NCBI GenBank assembly: GCA_944389275.1
Contig: CALXLT010000046.1
Coordinates: 1 to 64,000, forward strand
DNA: 64,000 nucleotides
Reading direction: 5' to 3'
Source: an uncultured Spirochaetaceae bacterium
Lineage (GTDB): Bacteria > Spirochaetota > Spirochaetia > Sphaerochaetales > Sphaerochaetaceae
Both the position numbers and the translations under genes were made by a program. The notes below the pieces were generated by a model. The model was not told where the DNA came from. It saw only the letters and a program-made list of their open reading frames with translations, and did not search any database. Shown here in pieces: positions 1 to 8,240 of the stretch. Position 1 is the stretch's first letter. Each line of letters starts with the position of its first letter.

Positions 1-116
1 GTGAGCATCCTGTACGCGTGCTCGCTCTTGTCGACATAGAGCATGTCGCCCTTGATGAATTCCTCGAAGAGGGAGGATGTGGTCTCGATCGCCTTCACGT
101 CAATATTATAATCCAT
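1..116 (-). CDS. AAA-ATPase-like / DUF1703 family protein, 5' end only
   Basis: The gene starts at the ATG at 116 and runs off the left edge of the window, so only about 38 residues are seen. An AAGGAG ribosome site lies 9 nt upstream of the ATG. The N-terminus contains a short stretch reading FEEFIKGDMLYVDKSEHAYRML, which resembles the conserved start of the AAA-ATPase-like plus PD-(D/E)XK (DUF1703) proteins that are very common in gut spirochaetes and Bacteroidetes, where a phrase like YYVDKT precedes the Walker A motif. The P-loop itself would lie outside the window. The family assignment is made from this short N-terminal signature only. Function in the cell is not established for this family. 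Confidence 0.6.
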   Translation of the reverse strand, partial: MDYNIDVKAIETTSSLFEEFIKGDMLYVDKSEHAYRML

Positions 117-232
117 TTGCGGGACTCCTTTATGATCCATACGCCCTGAGTCCCGATTCCTGCCAACTCGGAAAATGGAGTTTATGAACTAATTGATTGT
201 ATCTGAACAAATTAAAAAATCCAAATATTTTT

Positions 233-264
233 CGTGAACGCTTTTCCCGGACTATCTGTTCACG
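233..264. promoter_or_regulatory. Inverted repeat upstream of phosphoesterase gene
   Basis: CGTGAAC (233-239) and GTTCACG (258-264) are perfect 7-bp inverted arms separated by 18 bp. They lie just upstream of the putative -10 of the phosphoesterase gene, where an operator would be expected. No regulator is identified. Confidence 0.35.
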
Positions 265-281
265 TTTATGAGTATTTCATA

Positions 282-287
282 TACTTT
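282..287 (+). promoter_or_regulatory. Putative -10 element, leaderless start for phosphoesterase
   Basis: TACTTT ends exactly 6 nt before the ATG at 294, and there is no Shine-Dalgarno sequence. Transcription would start at or next to the A of the ATG. The same geometry is seen at many other genes in this window. Confidence 0.4.
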
Positions 288-293
288 CATTGA

Positions 294-995
294 ATGAAGA
301 TACTCTGCATCTCAGACGCTACTGATACCCTGATCTACTCATCCGTAGCTCCAACGCTATACAAGGATGTGGATTTCGTTATCTCCGCAGGGGATCTTCC
401 GCTCCGCTATTACGATTACATCCAGACGATGCTGCGCAAGGATGTCTACTATGTGTATGGCAACCACAACCTTGAGGATTTCGACAGGATGATGAGGGGC
501 GGGAAAGGGGAGAACGTGTTTGAGGAGTTCGCCAGGACCGGATCTGCGCACATGATGCCGCAGTTCGGAGGCTTCTTCATGGATGGCCGCTGCCAGTATT
601 ACAAGGAGACTGATCTCATAATAATGGGACTTGGCGGCTCCATGCTCTATAACAATGGCAACAGCCAGTATACGGAGAAGCAGATGCAGAGACGTATAAG
701 CAAGCTGGTTCCGCGGCTTATGTACAACAAGCGTAAATACGGCCGCGCGTTGGATATCCTCATTACGCACGCGCCTCCTAGGGGGATGGGAGATGGCGAG
801 GATCTCTGTCATAAGGGCTTTGAATGCTTCCTGTCCTTCATGGAGAAGTACAGGCCGAAGTACCTGCTGCACGGGCATGTCCATCTTGATGATATAAATG
901 CGCCGCGCATTTCAGAGTTCATGGATACAAAGGTCATCAATATCTACAAGAACTATATCCTGGAGGATGACACTCTGGGACGAAGGGGCTCTTGA
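294..995 (+). CDS. Calcineurin-like metallophosphoesterase
   Basis: This 233-residue protein has most of the binuclear metallophosphoesterase motifs in order: SAGDL near residue 33, YGNHN near residue 56, THAPP near residue 157 and HGHVH near residue 194. The usual first motif D-x-H is altered to SDATD at residues 7-11, so one metal ligand may differ. Such enzymes hydrolyse phosphoesters in the cytoplasm, and the substrate here cannot be told from sequence. The stop codon overlaps the start of the ParB-domain gene as TGATG, so the two are translationally coupled and probably functionally linked. No signal peptide is visible. Confidence 0.8.
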   Translation: MKILCISDATDTLIYSSVAPTLYKDVDFVISAGDLPLRYYDYIQTMLRKDVYYVYGNHNLEDFDRMMRGGKGENVFEEFARTGSAHMMPQFGGFFMDGRCQYYKETDLIIMGLGGSMLYNNGNSQYTEKQMQRRISKLVPRLMYNKRKYGRALDILITHAPPRGMGDGEDLCHKGFECFLSFMEKYRPKYLLHGHVHLDDINAPRISEFMDTKVINIYKNYILEDDTLGRRGS

Positions 996-1903
996 TGAAC
1001 AGCAATAGCACAGCGCAGGATGATTTCTACAAGGCAAAGGCGAAGGCCAAGTTCCAGGGCCTGTTCTCCGCACTGCATTGGAAGAACAACGATCTTCTCT
1101 CGTTTTATGAGGTGACTTCGATAATAAAGCCGAAGTCCGAGACCTATCTTGGCATGAGGACGATACCTGTTTCCAAGATAATAGGATCGGAAGGACGTTA
1201 TCATGACTTCTCATCGGCGTTCATGCCTAAGCGTGAGCAGCTCAAGACGAGGTGGGTCAGCGTCGATACCGCCATCATCAACGATATAATCCTTCCTCCT
1301 ATCTCCGTTTACAGCCTCGGAGGCTATTATTTCGTCAGGGACGGAAACCACAGGGTATCGGTAGCGAAGGCCCAGGGCCTGGAGTTCATCGACGCTGAGG
1401 TCGTCGAGCTTGACAGCGAGATAGAGCTCAAGCCGGGCATCACGATGAAGGAGCTGAGGACAAAGGTCGTTGAGTACGAGCGCAAGATGTTCATAGAGCA
1501 GTACAATCCGACATACCTTCCTATGGATGACATAACCTTCACGACCCCTGGAGCATACCCGGAGATGGTGAACCATATCCTCGTCCATAAGTACTATATA
1601 AACCAGGATATCGATCACGAGATATCCTTCGAGGATGCCGCGAAGAGCTGGTATAAGAATGTCTATTCCCCGATCGTCCAGGAGGTCAGGAAGGAGAACC
1701 TGCTGCAGGCCTTCCCCGGACAGAGCGAAGGGGATATGTACATGTGGCTTGTCAGGCGCTGGGATGAGATGAAGCGCAGCGAGGGGCAGGGCCTTAGCGC
1801 TGCGGAAGCCGTGAGGCGCGCTTCCCAGGAACGAGGCAAGGGGCTTCTTGCCAGATTCAGGAGACGCCTCGGCTATATCTTCTCAAAGCTTTCAAAAGGC
1901 TAG
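995..1903 (+). CDS. ParB-like nuclease-domain protein
   Basis: The 302-residue protein contains a ParB/sulfiredoxin-type core around residues 85-140, including a PPISVYSLGGYYFVRDGNHR-like stretch. The DGNHRVSVAKAQG motif is typical of stand-alone ParB-like proteins annotated in Chloroflexi and spirochaetes. Some of those carry a C-terminal DUF4032-like region. It lacks the helix-turn-helix expected of true chromosomal ParB, so a role in segregation is not supported. The ATG at 995 overlaps the preceding stop; a TTG at 992 in the same frame is a less likely start. The 3' end overlaps the convergent flavodoxin gene by 12 bp. The C-terminus is rich in Arg and Lys. Confidence 0.65.
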   Translation: MNSNSTAQDDFYKAKAKAKFQGLFSALHWKNNDLLSFYEVTSIIKPKSETYLGMRTIPVSKIIGSEGRYHDFSSAFMPKREQLKTRWVSVDTAIINDIILPPISVYSLGGYYFVRDGNHRVSVAKAQGLEFIDAEVVELDSEIELKPGITMKELRTKVVEYERKMFIEQYNPTYLPMDDITFTTPGAYPEMVNHILVHKYYINQDIDHEISFEDAAKSWYKNVYSPIVQEVRKENLLQAFPGQSEGDMYMWLVRRWDEMKRSEGQGLSAAEAVRRASQERGKGLLARFRRRLGYIFSKLSKG

Positions 1904-2431
1904 GATCGCGGTGCCGAGATGCTCGGCGACGAAGTCTATGTCATCGGTAGGCCTATTTGGCATGATCTCGCCTTCCTTGTGCACATAGACCGAGTATGGG
2001 ATATTCGTCATTCCCATCATCCCTGCCCAGGTATAAAGCCCCTGGGCGGCCCTCAGGCCATCATCCTCGGATACGGAAGAGGATGAGAAGGCGTAGAAGA
2101 GCTTCCCTTCAAGCGCTCCCGATCTATAAAGCGGCCATGTCGAGTCTATGAAGCCCTTCATCTCCGCAGTCGGCATCCCGAAGCGTGAGGGGGTTCCGAG
2201 GATTATCGCGTCAGCCTTCTCAAGCGTGCGGCAGCTTGCCTCAGGAAGCGAGGTTATCTCCTCATAGTATTCGTTCACCTCGGTCCTTTCGTTCGCCTCT
2301 ATATGAAGGTCCGGATCCGATACGCGGTATAGCCTGGCGTCTATTCCAAGGGTCTGGAGAGTTTCCGTGAAAGTCTCGGCTATGAGATAGAGATTCCCTG
2401 ATATGGAGTGGATTATTATATTGGCTCTCAT
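1892..2431 (-). CDS. Flavodoxin-family / WrbA-like NAD(P)H:quinone reductase
   Basis: The 179-residue protein has the flavodoxin fold signature: an early beta strand plus phosphate-binding loop (IIIHSISGNLYLIAE), a mid-protein ILGTPSRFGMPTAEMKGFID segment like the FMN isoalloxazine loop of WrbA proteins, and a FSSSSVSEDDG segment matching the usual S-x-x-GGQE region but degenerate. It probably binds FMN and shuttles electrons or reduces quinones in the cytoplasm. The start is placed at the ATG at 2431 because a GGAGGAGG site lies just upstream; an in-frame ATG at 2449 would overlap that ribosome site. The gene ends inside the tail of the convergent ParB-like gene. Confidence 0.75.
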   Translation of the reverse strand: MRANIIIHSISGNLYLIAETFTETLQTLGIDARLYRVSDPDLHIEANERTEVNEYYEEITSLPEASCRTLEKADAIILGTPSRFGMPTAEMKGFIDSTWPLYRSGALEGKLFYAFSSSSVSEDDGLRAAQGLYTWAGMMGMTNIPYSVYVHKEGEIMPNRPTDDIDFVAEHLGTAILAF

Positions 2432-2493
2432 TGCAGCCTCCTCCTTCAATTATAGCAGGAGAAAGCCAAAAATCGACGATTTGTTTGCGCTTC

Positions 2494-3399
2494 TCAGCCT
2501 TCTTCGTACTGAGGCATCGTCAGCGCCTTCTCGTTCAGGTCATCCACTATGCCGCGCAGTATGCCCTGCGTCCTTACCCTCTGCAGCTCGGATATCTCCT
2601 GGAACGTGGAGTCGATGAACGTGAAGAGGATCATCTCGAGGGACCTGTACTCCTTGTCATCAAGCGGGAAGCGGAGGGATGAGAAGACATTGTCCACGTC
2701 ACGGGAATAGAGTATGCCGAGCTTGGGATAGGTGAATGCGATGGTCGGGTTCATCAGCACGTCCTGGTTCAGCGTCGTCGCGAACGCGACCGATACCGCG
2801 TCCTCCGCCTTCGTCATGAATGATCCGATCGATGAGAACTTCTGGTAGTTCTTGTCGGTGAACGCGATCCTGACGCGTGAGATCATGCCCTGCGGAGGCA
2901 GCACGAGATGCCCGTTCCTGTCCAGAAGCCTCGTAAGCTGCATCCATCTCGAGTGGAGCCTCTTCTTTTTTATGAACTTCACCTCGACATTTGCGTCGAG
3001 GACTATGAGCGTGCCTGGGAATGTCGTCGTCATGCCGCTTGTGGCCAGCGCTCCGCCTATCGTCGCGCGCCGCGTGATCAGCCTGCTCCCGATATTCTCG
3101 ATATTGTCTATCAGGACCTTCGGCAGGACGGTCTTTCCCGTGCTTATTATCTCATCAAGCGTGACCATCGAGCCGAACTCCGCGAACCTGTCATTGCGCT
3201 GGAAGCGATGGAGCTCCTCCATGCCTCCCAGGTATATGATCTCCTGGTTCAGCTTATTCGAGGGATAGGCGTCAGGACGGGACATGATATACGTGCCGCC
3301 GGCCCAGAGCGAGGAGGAAGGGTAGTGGAGTATTATGGAGGAATACTCCTGCATGTTCTTCGGGGTGTGTATATTAGGAGAACTGAGGCCTTCGTACAT
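2494..3399 (-). CDS. Molybdenum hydroxylase, FAD-binding subunit (CoxM/XdhB-like)
   Basis: This 301-residue protein matches the FAD-binding middle subunit of the xanthine dehydrogenase / CO dehydrogenase family. It shows SSSLWAGGTYIMSR near residue 30, equivalent to the AGGTD-type FAD loop, and ITRRATIGGALATS near residue 108, equivalent to the conserved IRNxATIGGN motif. The gene is the last of a three-gene operon and overlaps the iron-sulfur subunit gene by 26 bp. The loop reads AGGTYIM rather than AGGTDLL, so the FAD site is somewhat divergent. The subunit would pass electrons from the [2Fe-2S] centres to NAD or another acceptor. The substrate is unknown. Confidence 0.82.
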   Translation of the reverse strand: MYEGLSSPNIHTPKNMQEYSSIILHYPSSSLWAGGTYIMSRPDAYPSNKLNQEIIYLGGMEELHRFQRNDRFAEFGSMVTLDEIISTGKTVLPKVLIDNIENIGSRLITRRATIGGALATSGMTTTFPGTLIVLDANVEVKFIKKKRLHSRWMQLTRLLDRNGHLVLPPQGMISRVRIAFTDKNYQKFSSIGSFMTKAEDAVSVAFATTLNQDVLMNPTIAFTYPKLGILYSRDVDNVFSSLRFPLDDKEYRSLEMILFTFIDSTFQEISELQRVRTQGILRGIVDDLNEKALTMPQYEEG

Positions 3400-3859
3400 T
3401 TCTCTTCCTCCTTATGTCTATTGCCTTGTGCACTATCTCGACCTCGTCATCGGGCACCATGCAGTGGCACCTCACAAGCGAGAGCTGCTTGAGTATCTCC
3501 TCGCGGTCGGTGATGCCTTCATTCACCAGGGATTCGAATATGAGGGTGCGGGATGCGTAGCAGTCTGTGCATGGCGTCGCGCCGACTGTCTCGTATGCCT
3601 TCTCTATGTCCTTTATCCCTTTCGTGCGCTGGAATGAGTCGAACGTTATGACTTCCTTGCCGTTCAGCTCGAACGCCGGGACAAGGCACGAGAGCACGGC
3701 CTTTCCGTCCAGCAGCACCGTGCAGAGCCCGCACATCTTGCCGCTGCAGTGGTTGATGCTGTCAACGCCTATGTTCTCCCTGAGTATGAGGGAGAGCGGC
3801 TTGTTTGAGTTCAGGGAGAGCGTGAGCGTCTTCCCGTCTATCGTGCAGTCAATCTTCAT
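3374..3859 (-). CDS. Molybdenum hydroxylase, [2Fe-2S] subunit (CoxS/XdhC-like)
   Basis: The 161-residue protein carries both iron-sulfur motifs of the small subunit family. The ferredoxin-type cluster is C-x4-C-G-L-C-x11-C around residues 39-60. The second cluster uses C-T-D-C near residue 99 and C-H-C near residue 133, where the family usually has CGxC and CRC. It would carry electrons between the molybdenum centre and FAD. Its start overlaps the stop of the large subunit gene as ATGA (3856-3859), showing tight translational coupling. The length is normal for the family. Confidence 0.85.
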   Translation of the reverse strand: MKIDCTIDGKTLTLSLNSNKPLSLILRENIGVDSINHCSGKMCGLCTVLLDGKAVLSCLVPAFELNGKEVITFDSFQRTKGIKDIEKAYETVGATPCTDCYASRTLIFESLVNEGITDREEILKQLSLVRCHCMVPDDEVEIVHKAIDIRRKRNVRRPQFS

Positions 3860-5778
3860 GAGCGGAAAATCTCCTCTAGCTTCGAGCTTGATACGGGAAG
3901 CACCGCGGCCTCCTTGCCTCCAGCCTGCATCAGGGCATCTGAAAGGGCTCCTATGGCAAGCCCCCTGGCAAGCTCCTGCGGGGAGGAAAGAGAGCCTGAG
4001 CCTGATGAGGATATCTCGATATAGAGCTTGAAATCCTCCTCCACAACTCCTCCGAACTCATGCACCGTAGTCATGAGCGTCCGCTTGAGCGAGTTCTTCA
4101 GCGAGACCTCGTCGAGTATCGTCGGGAAGGAGAATGAGGCCCACATCGCCGTCACTATAGGCTTCATGTCGCTTTTGCGTATCATCACCTCAAGCGCAAG
4201 GGCGCCGCACCCTGAGCTTTCGAACTCGCAAGGGAAGCTCGTGTTCTCCGCGTCGAACTTCAGCGACACCGGAAGCGGCTCCTCGTCCTTCAGCACCGCG
4301 AGCTTCTTCGCGGCGCTCTCAAGCTGTGACGAGAATGAGGCGACAAGGCGCGATAGCACATCAGGGCCTGTGTCGAGGGAATCGCTTCCCTGTGATGAGA
4401 ACGTCACCTTCTCCGGGTTGCCTGGCACAAGCCTGTCCGAGATGCTCTTCTTCCATCTCTTGACGGTCCCGGGATGGTTGTCCGCGCTCGTGTTCACTAT
4501 GACGCTATGCTTCTGCGTATATGTGATCATGGCGCTGAAGCCCGATGACTTGCTGAATGTCGTGGAGAAGCCGGCGATGCCCGTGCCGCTCGCGAATCCT
4601 ATGCCCTTCAGGTAGCCCAGGAAGCCGAAGTCCCTGTGCTGGAAGGTGTTCGCGGCCCATTTCCTGTTGTAGGAGCTCTTGATGGCGACAGCCTCCGCCG
4701 TCCTCTTCTGGTCCGCCAGGTCGAAGCTCGGGAGATAATCCGTGAACTTCCTCTTCTCCCTCTCGATGCTGTCCCTGTACAGGTATGGTGTGAGCTCAGT
4801 CTTCTCCGCCAGCCTTGATATATGGTACTCGGTCGCGGCAAGCGCCTCGCTGTAGCCGAACGACACGCTGAACGCGGATGGATAGCGCTCTGAGGATGTT
4901 ATCGCGACGGTGCCATGGAAGGACTTGAGGGGGTAGGGCGGCAGGAGCCCTGTCATCGCCTGCCTCTGATACTCCTCCGGAAGCACAGGGTAAGCTCCCT
5001 GGTCAACCGTCATGTGCACGGTCTCCGATACAGGCTTTCCTTCCTCGTCAAGCCATGTCTCCCTCTTCACGTTTATCGCGGGGTGGGCGTCCATGGCTTC
5101 CTCCCTGATCTCCGCGGGAAGCCCCGTGCGGATCGCCGCGGTCGCAGCGATAGCCGCCAGTGACGCGGGCTCGATCAGGAACTCATCGTTCTTGGATGTA
5201 TATGGAATGGTGTGGATGAGTATGTTCCTCTTGGGATAGCCCGTCACCTTCTCTACCGTGGACCTCACGAGCTCCACCCATTCCGTCGGTGTCTCGATAT
5301 GCAGGTTCGCGCCCTCGAGCCAGGCAGTTACGGTATAGAGGCGCCTCTCGGGCTGGGCTCTATGGTCAAGGCTGAACTCTGACTCCACCTTCCTGTATTT
5401 GCCTTCCTCCTCTTCAGGATCGAACTCTCCCCACATATATTCCAAGGGATAGGGGAGAGGCTGCTCCTCCTTGCTCTCGATAGGCTCAGTCTCGATCTTT
5501 ATCTCCTTTGACATCAGGAGGGCGGACTCGTAGTCAGGGGCAAACAGGGCAAGCACCGCCTGCCCGGGGTATGCGATGTCCCCATCTGCTATGATGGGCC
5601 TTGCGTTGGAGAAGAGCGTGAGGGTGTTGTCCCCGGGGATATCGCTGCCGGCAAGCATCAGGAACCGGGGATCCATCTCCGGAGCGTCTATCTTCGATAT
5701 CCTTACCCCTCCCTTTGCCGCGTGCAGGATAACGCCGCAGCGCATGTTGTATCGGGAGAAATTCTTGCGGTCAGCCAT
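3856..5778 (-). CDS. Molybdenum hydroxylase, large molybdopterin subunit, divergent
   Basis: The 640-residue protein is the first gene of the operon and by position and similarity is the molybdopterin-binding subunit of a xanthine dehydrogenase / aldehyde oxidase complex. It is shorter than typical (about 750 residues) and divergent. I cannot find the usual GQGxxT loop or the C-terminal G-x-G-E motif carrying the catalytic glutamate; the C-terminus instead reads ARGLAIGALSDALMQAGGKE. Cofactor binding and activity are therefore uncertain. The ATG at 5778 is chosen because an extended -10 lies 6 nt before it; upstream codons in frame overlap the neighbouring pseudogene. A ModE-like regulator is encoded at 12111, but no link is shown. 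Confidence 0.65.
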   Translation of the reverse strand: MADRKNFSRYNMRCGVILHAAKGGVRISKIDAPEMDPRFLMLAGSDIPGDNTLTLFSNARPIIADGDIAYPGQAVLALFAPDYESALLMSKEIKIETEPIESKEEQPLPYPLEYMWGEFDPEEEEGKYRKVESEFSLDHRAQPERRLYTVTAWLEGANLHIETPTEWVELVRSTVEKVTGYPKRNILIHTIPYTSKNDEFLIEPASLAAIAATAAIRTGLPAEIREEAMDAHPAINVKRETWLDEEGKPVSETVHMTVDQGAYPVLPEEYQRQAMTGLLPPYPLKSFHGTVAITSSERYPSAFSVSFGYSEALAATEYHISRLAEKTELTPYLYRDSIEREKRKFTDYLPSFDLADQKRTAEAVAIKSSYNRKWAANTFQHRDFGFLGYLKGIGFASGTGIAGFSTTFSKSSGFSAMITYTQKHSVIVNTSADNHPGTVKRWKKSISDRLVPGNPEKVTFSSQGSDSLDTGPDVLSRLVASFSSQLESAAKKLAVLKDEEPLPVSLKFDAENTSFPCEFESSGCGALALEVMIRKSDMKPIVTAMWASFSFPTILDEVSLKNSLKRTLMTTVHEFGGVVEEDFKLYIEISSSGSGSLSSPQELARGLAIGALSDALMQAGGKEAAVLPVSSSKLEEIFRS

Positions 5779-5784
5779 GCTATG

Positions 5785-5793
5785 AGGATAACA
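5785..5793 (-). promoter_or_regulatory. Extended -10 promoter of the hydroxylase operon
   Basis: On the minus strand TGT-TATCCT is followed by six bases and then the ATG at 5778. No Shine-Dalgarno site is present. This predicts a leaderless transcript. Confidence 0.5.
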
Positions 5794-5848
5794 TCTCTCA
5801 CTCTCTAGCGCAATGACGGAGGCCACCTCGCGACGGCCCCGCGTGCTA

Positions 5849-6487
5849 TCAGACGCCTGTGCTTCTGTTCGCTTCAGCCTGCACCACGAGCGCGTCGTAG
5901 TCGGCAAGGTTGTAGCTCGCGGCGTAAGGCGGATCGAGAAGGCCCTCGTTTATAAGCGAGATAAGCTCCGCTCTTCTCGGATCGTCCTCTGAGAGGTCCA
6001 CGCCCACGATTCTCCAGTTGTCCGTCACGAATGGCTCGACAGGGGAGTTTGCGGCAAAGTACTGGACGATCATATCGCGTATCGAGTTCGAGCTCTCCCA
6101 GTCCTTCTTCCCCGCGACCAGCCCCTGGGCCTTGAGTGCTGATGAGTAGCGGTAGTTGTTCACCGCGAGCGTCAGTGTCGCATCGTCTGCAAGAGGCTCG
6201 CCATGGAACATGACGTTCCTTATCCTCTCTCCCTTAGGCTGCGAGAGGTCTATCTCGTAATCAACGCCCTCGAACATGTCATAGAGGTAGTCAGGGGACT
6301 CAGGGTCGAAGGAGATGCTTATGTCTCATGGCTTCCACTGGTTGTAGCACTCCGCGCTCCATTCCATGTAAGCCTTGAGCTCCGCGCCTGTGACCGTGAC
6401 ACGGTAGAGGGTGTTGTCGAACTTGTAGATATCGAAGATGTTGCCGTAGTTTATGTCACCTTCCGGAAGGTCGCTCGTGTCCGTGAC
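5849..6487 (-). pseudogene. 5'-nucleotidase / cyclic phosphodiesterase C-terminal remnant
   Basis: Reading the minus strand from 6487 gives about 210 codons matching the C-terminal substrate-binding domain of UshA/CpdB-type nucleotidases, with phrases such as GDINYGNIFDIYKFDNTLY, TGAELKAYMEWSAECYN, DMFEGVDYEIDLSQPKGERI and LTLAVNNYRYSS. The frame is broken by a TGA at 6326-6328, where the family normally has Gly in a P-G-D context, so a GGA to TGA change is likely. The N-terminal metallophosphatase domain is missing: the sequence stops at the end of an IS200/IS605 element, and nothing nucleotidase-like is found on the other side of that element. It is a dead fragment. An independent start at 6277 would give only 142 residues. 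Confidence 0.8.
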
Positions 6488-7756
6488 CTACTCTCCATCC
6501 TGTCTCACATTGCTGTGAGTCTGAGTATGGAGCTTCTTCTCACTCAAGACACCTGATGGTGCCAGTATCAGCGAGCTATCCCCGCTAGCCCAGCGGTTCA
6601 GCAGGATATCACCCTCCTGCAGGAGGTTGTAGCATGCATTCTTGTCCCTGAAATGCACTGCACCGCAGGCAGAGCATCTCCAGTATCTGTCTTCAAGCCT
6701 CAGCTCCCTGTTCTCAGAATGGCAGCAACAGCATCTCTTTGAGGATGGGAAGAACCTGTCCACCTTCACCAGCACCTTTCCCTGCTCGTTCAGCTTATAT
6801 GCAAGCATGGTGCGGAACATCCCGAAGCCATTGTCGCTTATTCCCTTGCCGAAATTCAGAGCCTGCGACATGTGCTGGAGGTTTATGTCCTCCACGATGA
6901 CGGCATCGAATGAGCGGGACACATTGCAGGAGAGCTTGTGAAGGAAGTCCTTCCTCCTGTTCCTTGCCTTCTCATGGAGCTTCCCGATCCTGTGCCTCTG
7001 CTCTTGGTAGTTCCTCGAGCCATACCGCATCCTCGAGAGCTTCCTCTGCTCCTTCGCAATCCTCTTCTCGAGATTGCGGTACCAGTGGATGTCCTCTGCC
7101 GTGATGGCATTGTCTCCGGATGCGGAGACGATGAGATTCGGCATCGAGTAGTCGAACGCCTCGACATTGTCGAATTCCCTCTTCATCACTGTCGGCCTTG
7201 TTTCCACATCGAACGTCAGTGATATGAAGAACTTCCCGCTTGCCGTCTCCTTCACGGTCGCATGCTTCATCCTCCACTCATCCGGTATGCTACGGTGGAG
7301 TATGATGCGGACCAGCCCGAGCTTCGGCAGCTTGATATAGTTCTCTCTATCACCTTTGTGAATAATCTCAATATTGGTGTTTATCCAGTTGGTGGTATAT
7401 GAACGCTTGTCTTTTCCTCTGGCCCTGAACTTCGGGACCTTCTCCTTGGGAAACAGCTTCCTGCATGACTGGTTGAGGTTCAGCTGCGTGTTTATCAGGG
7501 CCATCGAATCAACTTCAGAAAGAAAGGAATGCTCCTTCTTCAGATGGGCAGGGGTGGTATTGAGAAGCTTTCCTTTGTTAACCTTCTCATAGCTGATGCG
7601 TTCATCTAACAGATGGTTCCAGACGAAGCGGCAGCAGCCGAAGGTCTTCCAGATGAGGATCCTCTGTTCTTCTGTCGGGTTTATACGGAACTCCATGCAC
7701 TTGGAGACGATGATGGTGGATGGCTTCTCGTTCTTCTCAGTCTTTTCTTCCATCAT
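6488..7756 (-). CDS. tnpB: TnpB, RNA-guided RuvC-like nuclease of IS605 family
   Basis: The 422-residue protein has an N-terminal OrfB helix-turn-helix-like region (FRINPTEEQRILIWKTFGCCRFVWN), a RuvC-like core and a zinc ribbon. Likely catalytic residues are D202 in EAFDYSMPN, E289 in AVIVEDINL and D371 in HFRDKNACYNLL, so the nuclease appears intact. The zinc ribbon uses a CCCC cluster near 342-345 and CSAC at 361-364. Known TnpBs cut DNA using an omega RNA transcribed from the 3' end of the gene and the right end of the element. Here the guide would read into the nucleotidase remnant below 6488. The gene starts within the end of tnpA, with GGAGAGG upstream of a double ATG. Confidence 0.9.
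   Translation of the reverse strand: MMEEKTEKNEKPSTIIVSKCMEFRINPTEEQRILIWKTFGCCRFVWNHLLDERISYEKVNKGKLLNTTPAHLKKEHSFLSEVDSMALINTQLNLNQSCRKLFPKEKVPKFRARGKDKRSYTTNWINTNIEIIHKGDRENYIKLPKLGLVRIILHRSIPDEWRMKHATVKETASGKFFISLTFDVETRPTVMKREFDNVEAFDYSMPNLIVSASGDNAITAEDIHWYRNLEKRIAKEQRKLSRMRYGSRNYQEQRHRIGKLHEKARNRRKDFLHKLSCNVSRSFDAVIVEDINLQHMSQALNFGKGISDNGFGMFRTMLAYKLNEQGKVLVKVDRFFPSSKRCCCCHSENRELRLEDRYWRCSACGAVHFRDKNACYNLLQEGDILLNRWASGDSSLILAPSGVLSEKKLHTQTHSNVRQDGE
6493..6532 (-). repeat. Right-end hairpin of the IS605 element / omega RNA tail
   Basis: Outer arms CTCCAT (6493-6498) and ATGGAG (6527-6532) enclose a perfect inner stem CTCACA (6504-6509) and TGTGAG (6514-6519) with a TTGC loop. It lies in the last codons of tnpB. 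Subterminal imperfect hairpins at the right end are recognised by TnpA and form the 3' part of omega RNA in this family. Confidence 0.7.
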
Positions 7757-8180
7757 AGTCCTCTCCCTGCGTGCGGATGTATTCCTTCAGGATCTCAAGC
7801 GGTGCTCCTCCTGCTGTTATGAGACAGAAGCTCCTCGACCAGAACTGCCCGCCATGAAGCTTCTCCACTATCTCAGGGAAGTCCTTCTTCGCCAGCCTAG
7901 ATGAGGCAGCCTTGTATGCGTTTATGAACTTCGATATCTCGCTGTCAGGCTCTGCCTTGAACAGTATATGGATATGGTCCTTGTCATGGTTCCATTCCGA
8001 TAGCGTTATCTTGTACTTCGGAGCTATGTAGCAGAACATGTGCTTCAGATACTCCGATATGATATCGGTGATGGCTTCCCTTCTGTATTTGGTGACGAGG
8101 ATGAGATGGTAGCTCAGGCTGAACACCGAATGGTTGTTCCCGTCCAGCTGTGTCATTATGTAGCTCTTCTCTCTGCTCAT
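7737..8180 (-). CDS. tnpA: TnpA, Y1 HUH single-strand transposase of IS200/IS605
   Basis: The 147-residue protein has the HUH motif as H69-I70-H71 in the phrase WNHDKDHIHILF and a likely nucleophilic Tyr134 in EILKEYIRTQ. Length and motifs match the IS200/IS605 transposases, which excise and insert single-stranded DNA using hairpins at the ends. It is read first on the minus strand and overlaps tnpB by 20 bp. The start at 8180 lies next to a palindrome (8182-8196) that could include a -10 sequence. Nothing suggests inactivation. Confidence 0.92.
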   Translation of the reverse strand: MSREKSYIMTQLDGNNHSVFSLSYHLILVTKYRREAITDIISEYLKHMFCYIAPKYKITLSEWNHDKDHIHILFKAEPDSEISKFINAYKAASSRLAKKDFPEIVEKLHGGQFWSRSFCLITAGGAPLEILKEYIRTQGEDYDGRKD

Positions 8181-8181
8181 C

Positions 8182-8196
8182 TTATGATAATCATAA
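8182..8196. repeat. Palindrome at presumed left end of IS605 element
   Basis: TTATGAT-A-ATCATAA is a perfect 7-bp inverted repeat directly upstream of tnpA. It may be the left-end hairpin or a promoter/operator. It contains TATGAT and TATCAT hexamers on the minus strand. Confidence 0.45.
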
Positions 8197-8240
8197 TACA
8201 GAAATAGATTATGGCAATATATTTCTTTTATTATAATGAA

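Larger units (their letters stand above)
6481..8210 (-). mobile_element. IS200/IS605-family insertion sequence with tnpA and tnpB
   Basis: The element holds a Y1 HUH transposase gene (tnpA, 7737-8180) and a tnpB gene (6488-7756), both on the minus strand and overlapping by 20 bp. The right end is defined closely: a two-part hairpin (6493-6532) sits at the tnpB stop, and nucleotidase coding sequence resumes within about ten bases. The left end is less certain; a palindrome at 8182-8196 and an AT-rich stretch up to about 8240 lie there. Family members insert without target duplication, so none was expected. Both genes are full length, so the element may still be mobile. Confidence 0.85.

Noticed and set aside
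6326-6328. In-frame TGA in the nucleotidase fragment as a selenocysteine codon
   Set aside because: The family has Gly here, the gene is already truncated by an IS element, and no SECIS-like hairpin stands out. A GGA to TGA mutation is simpler.
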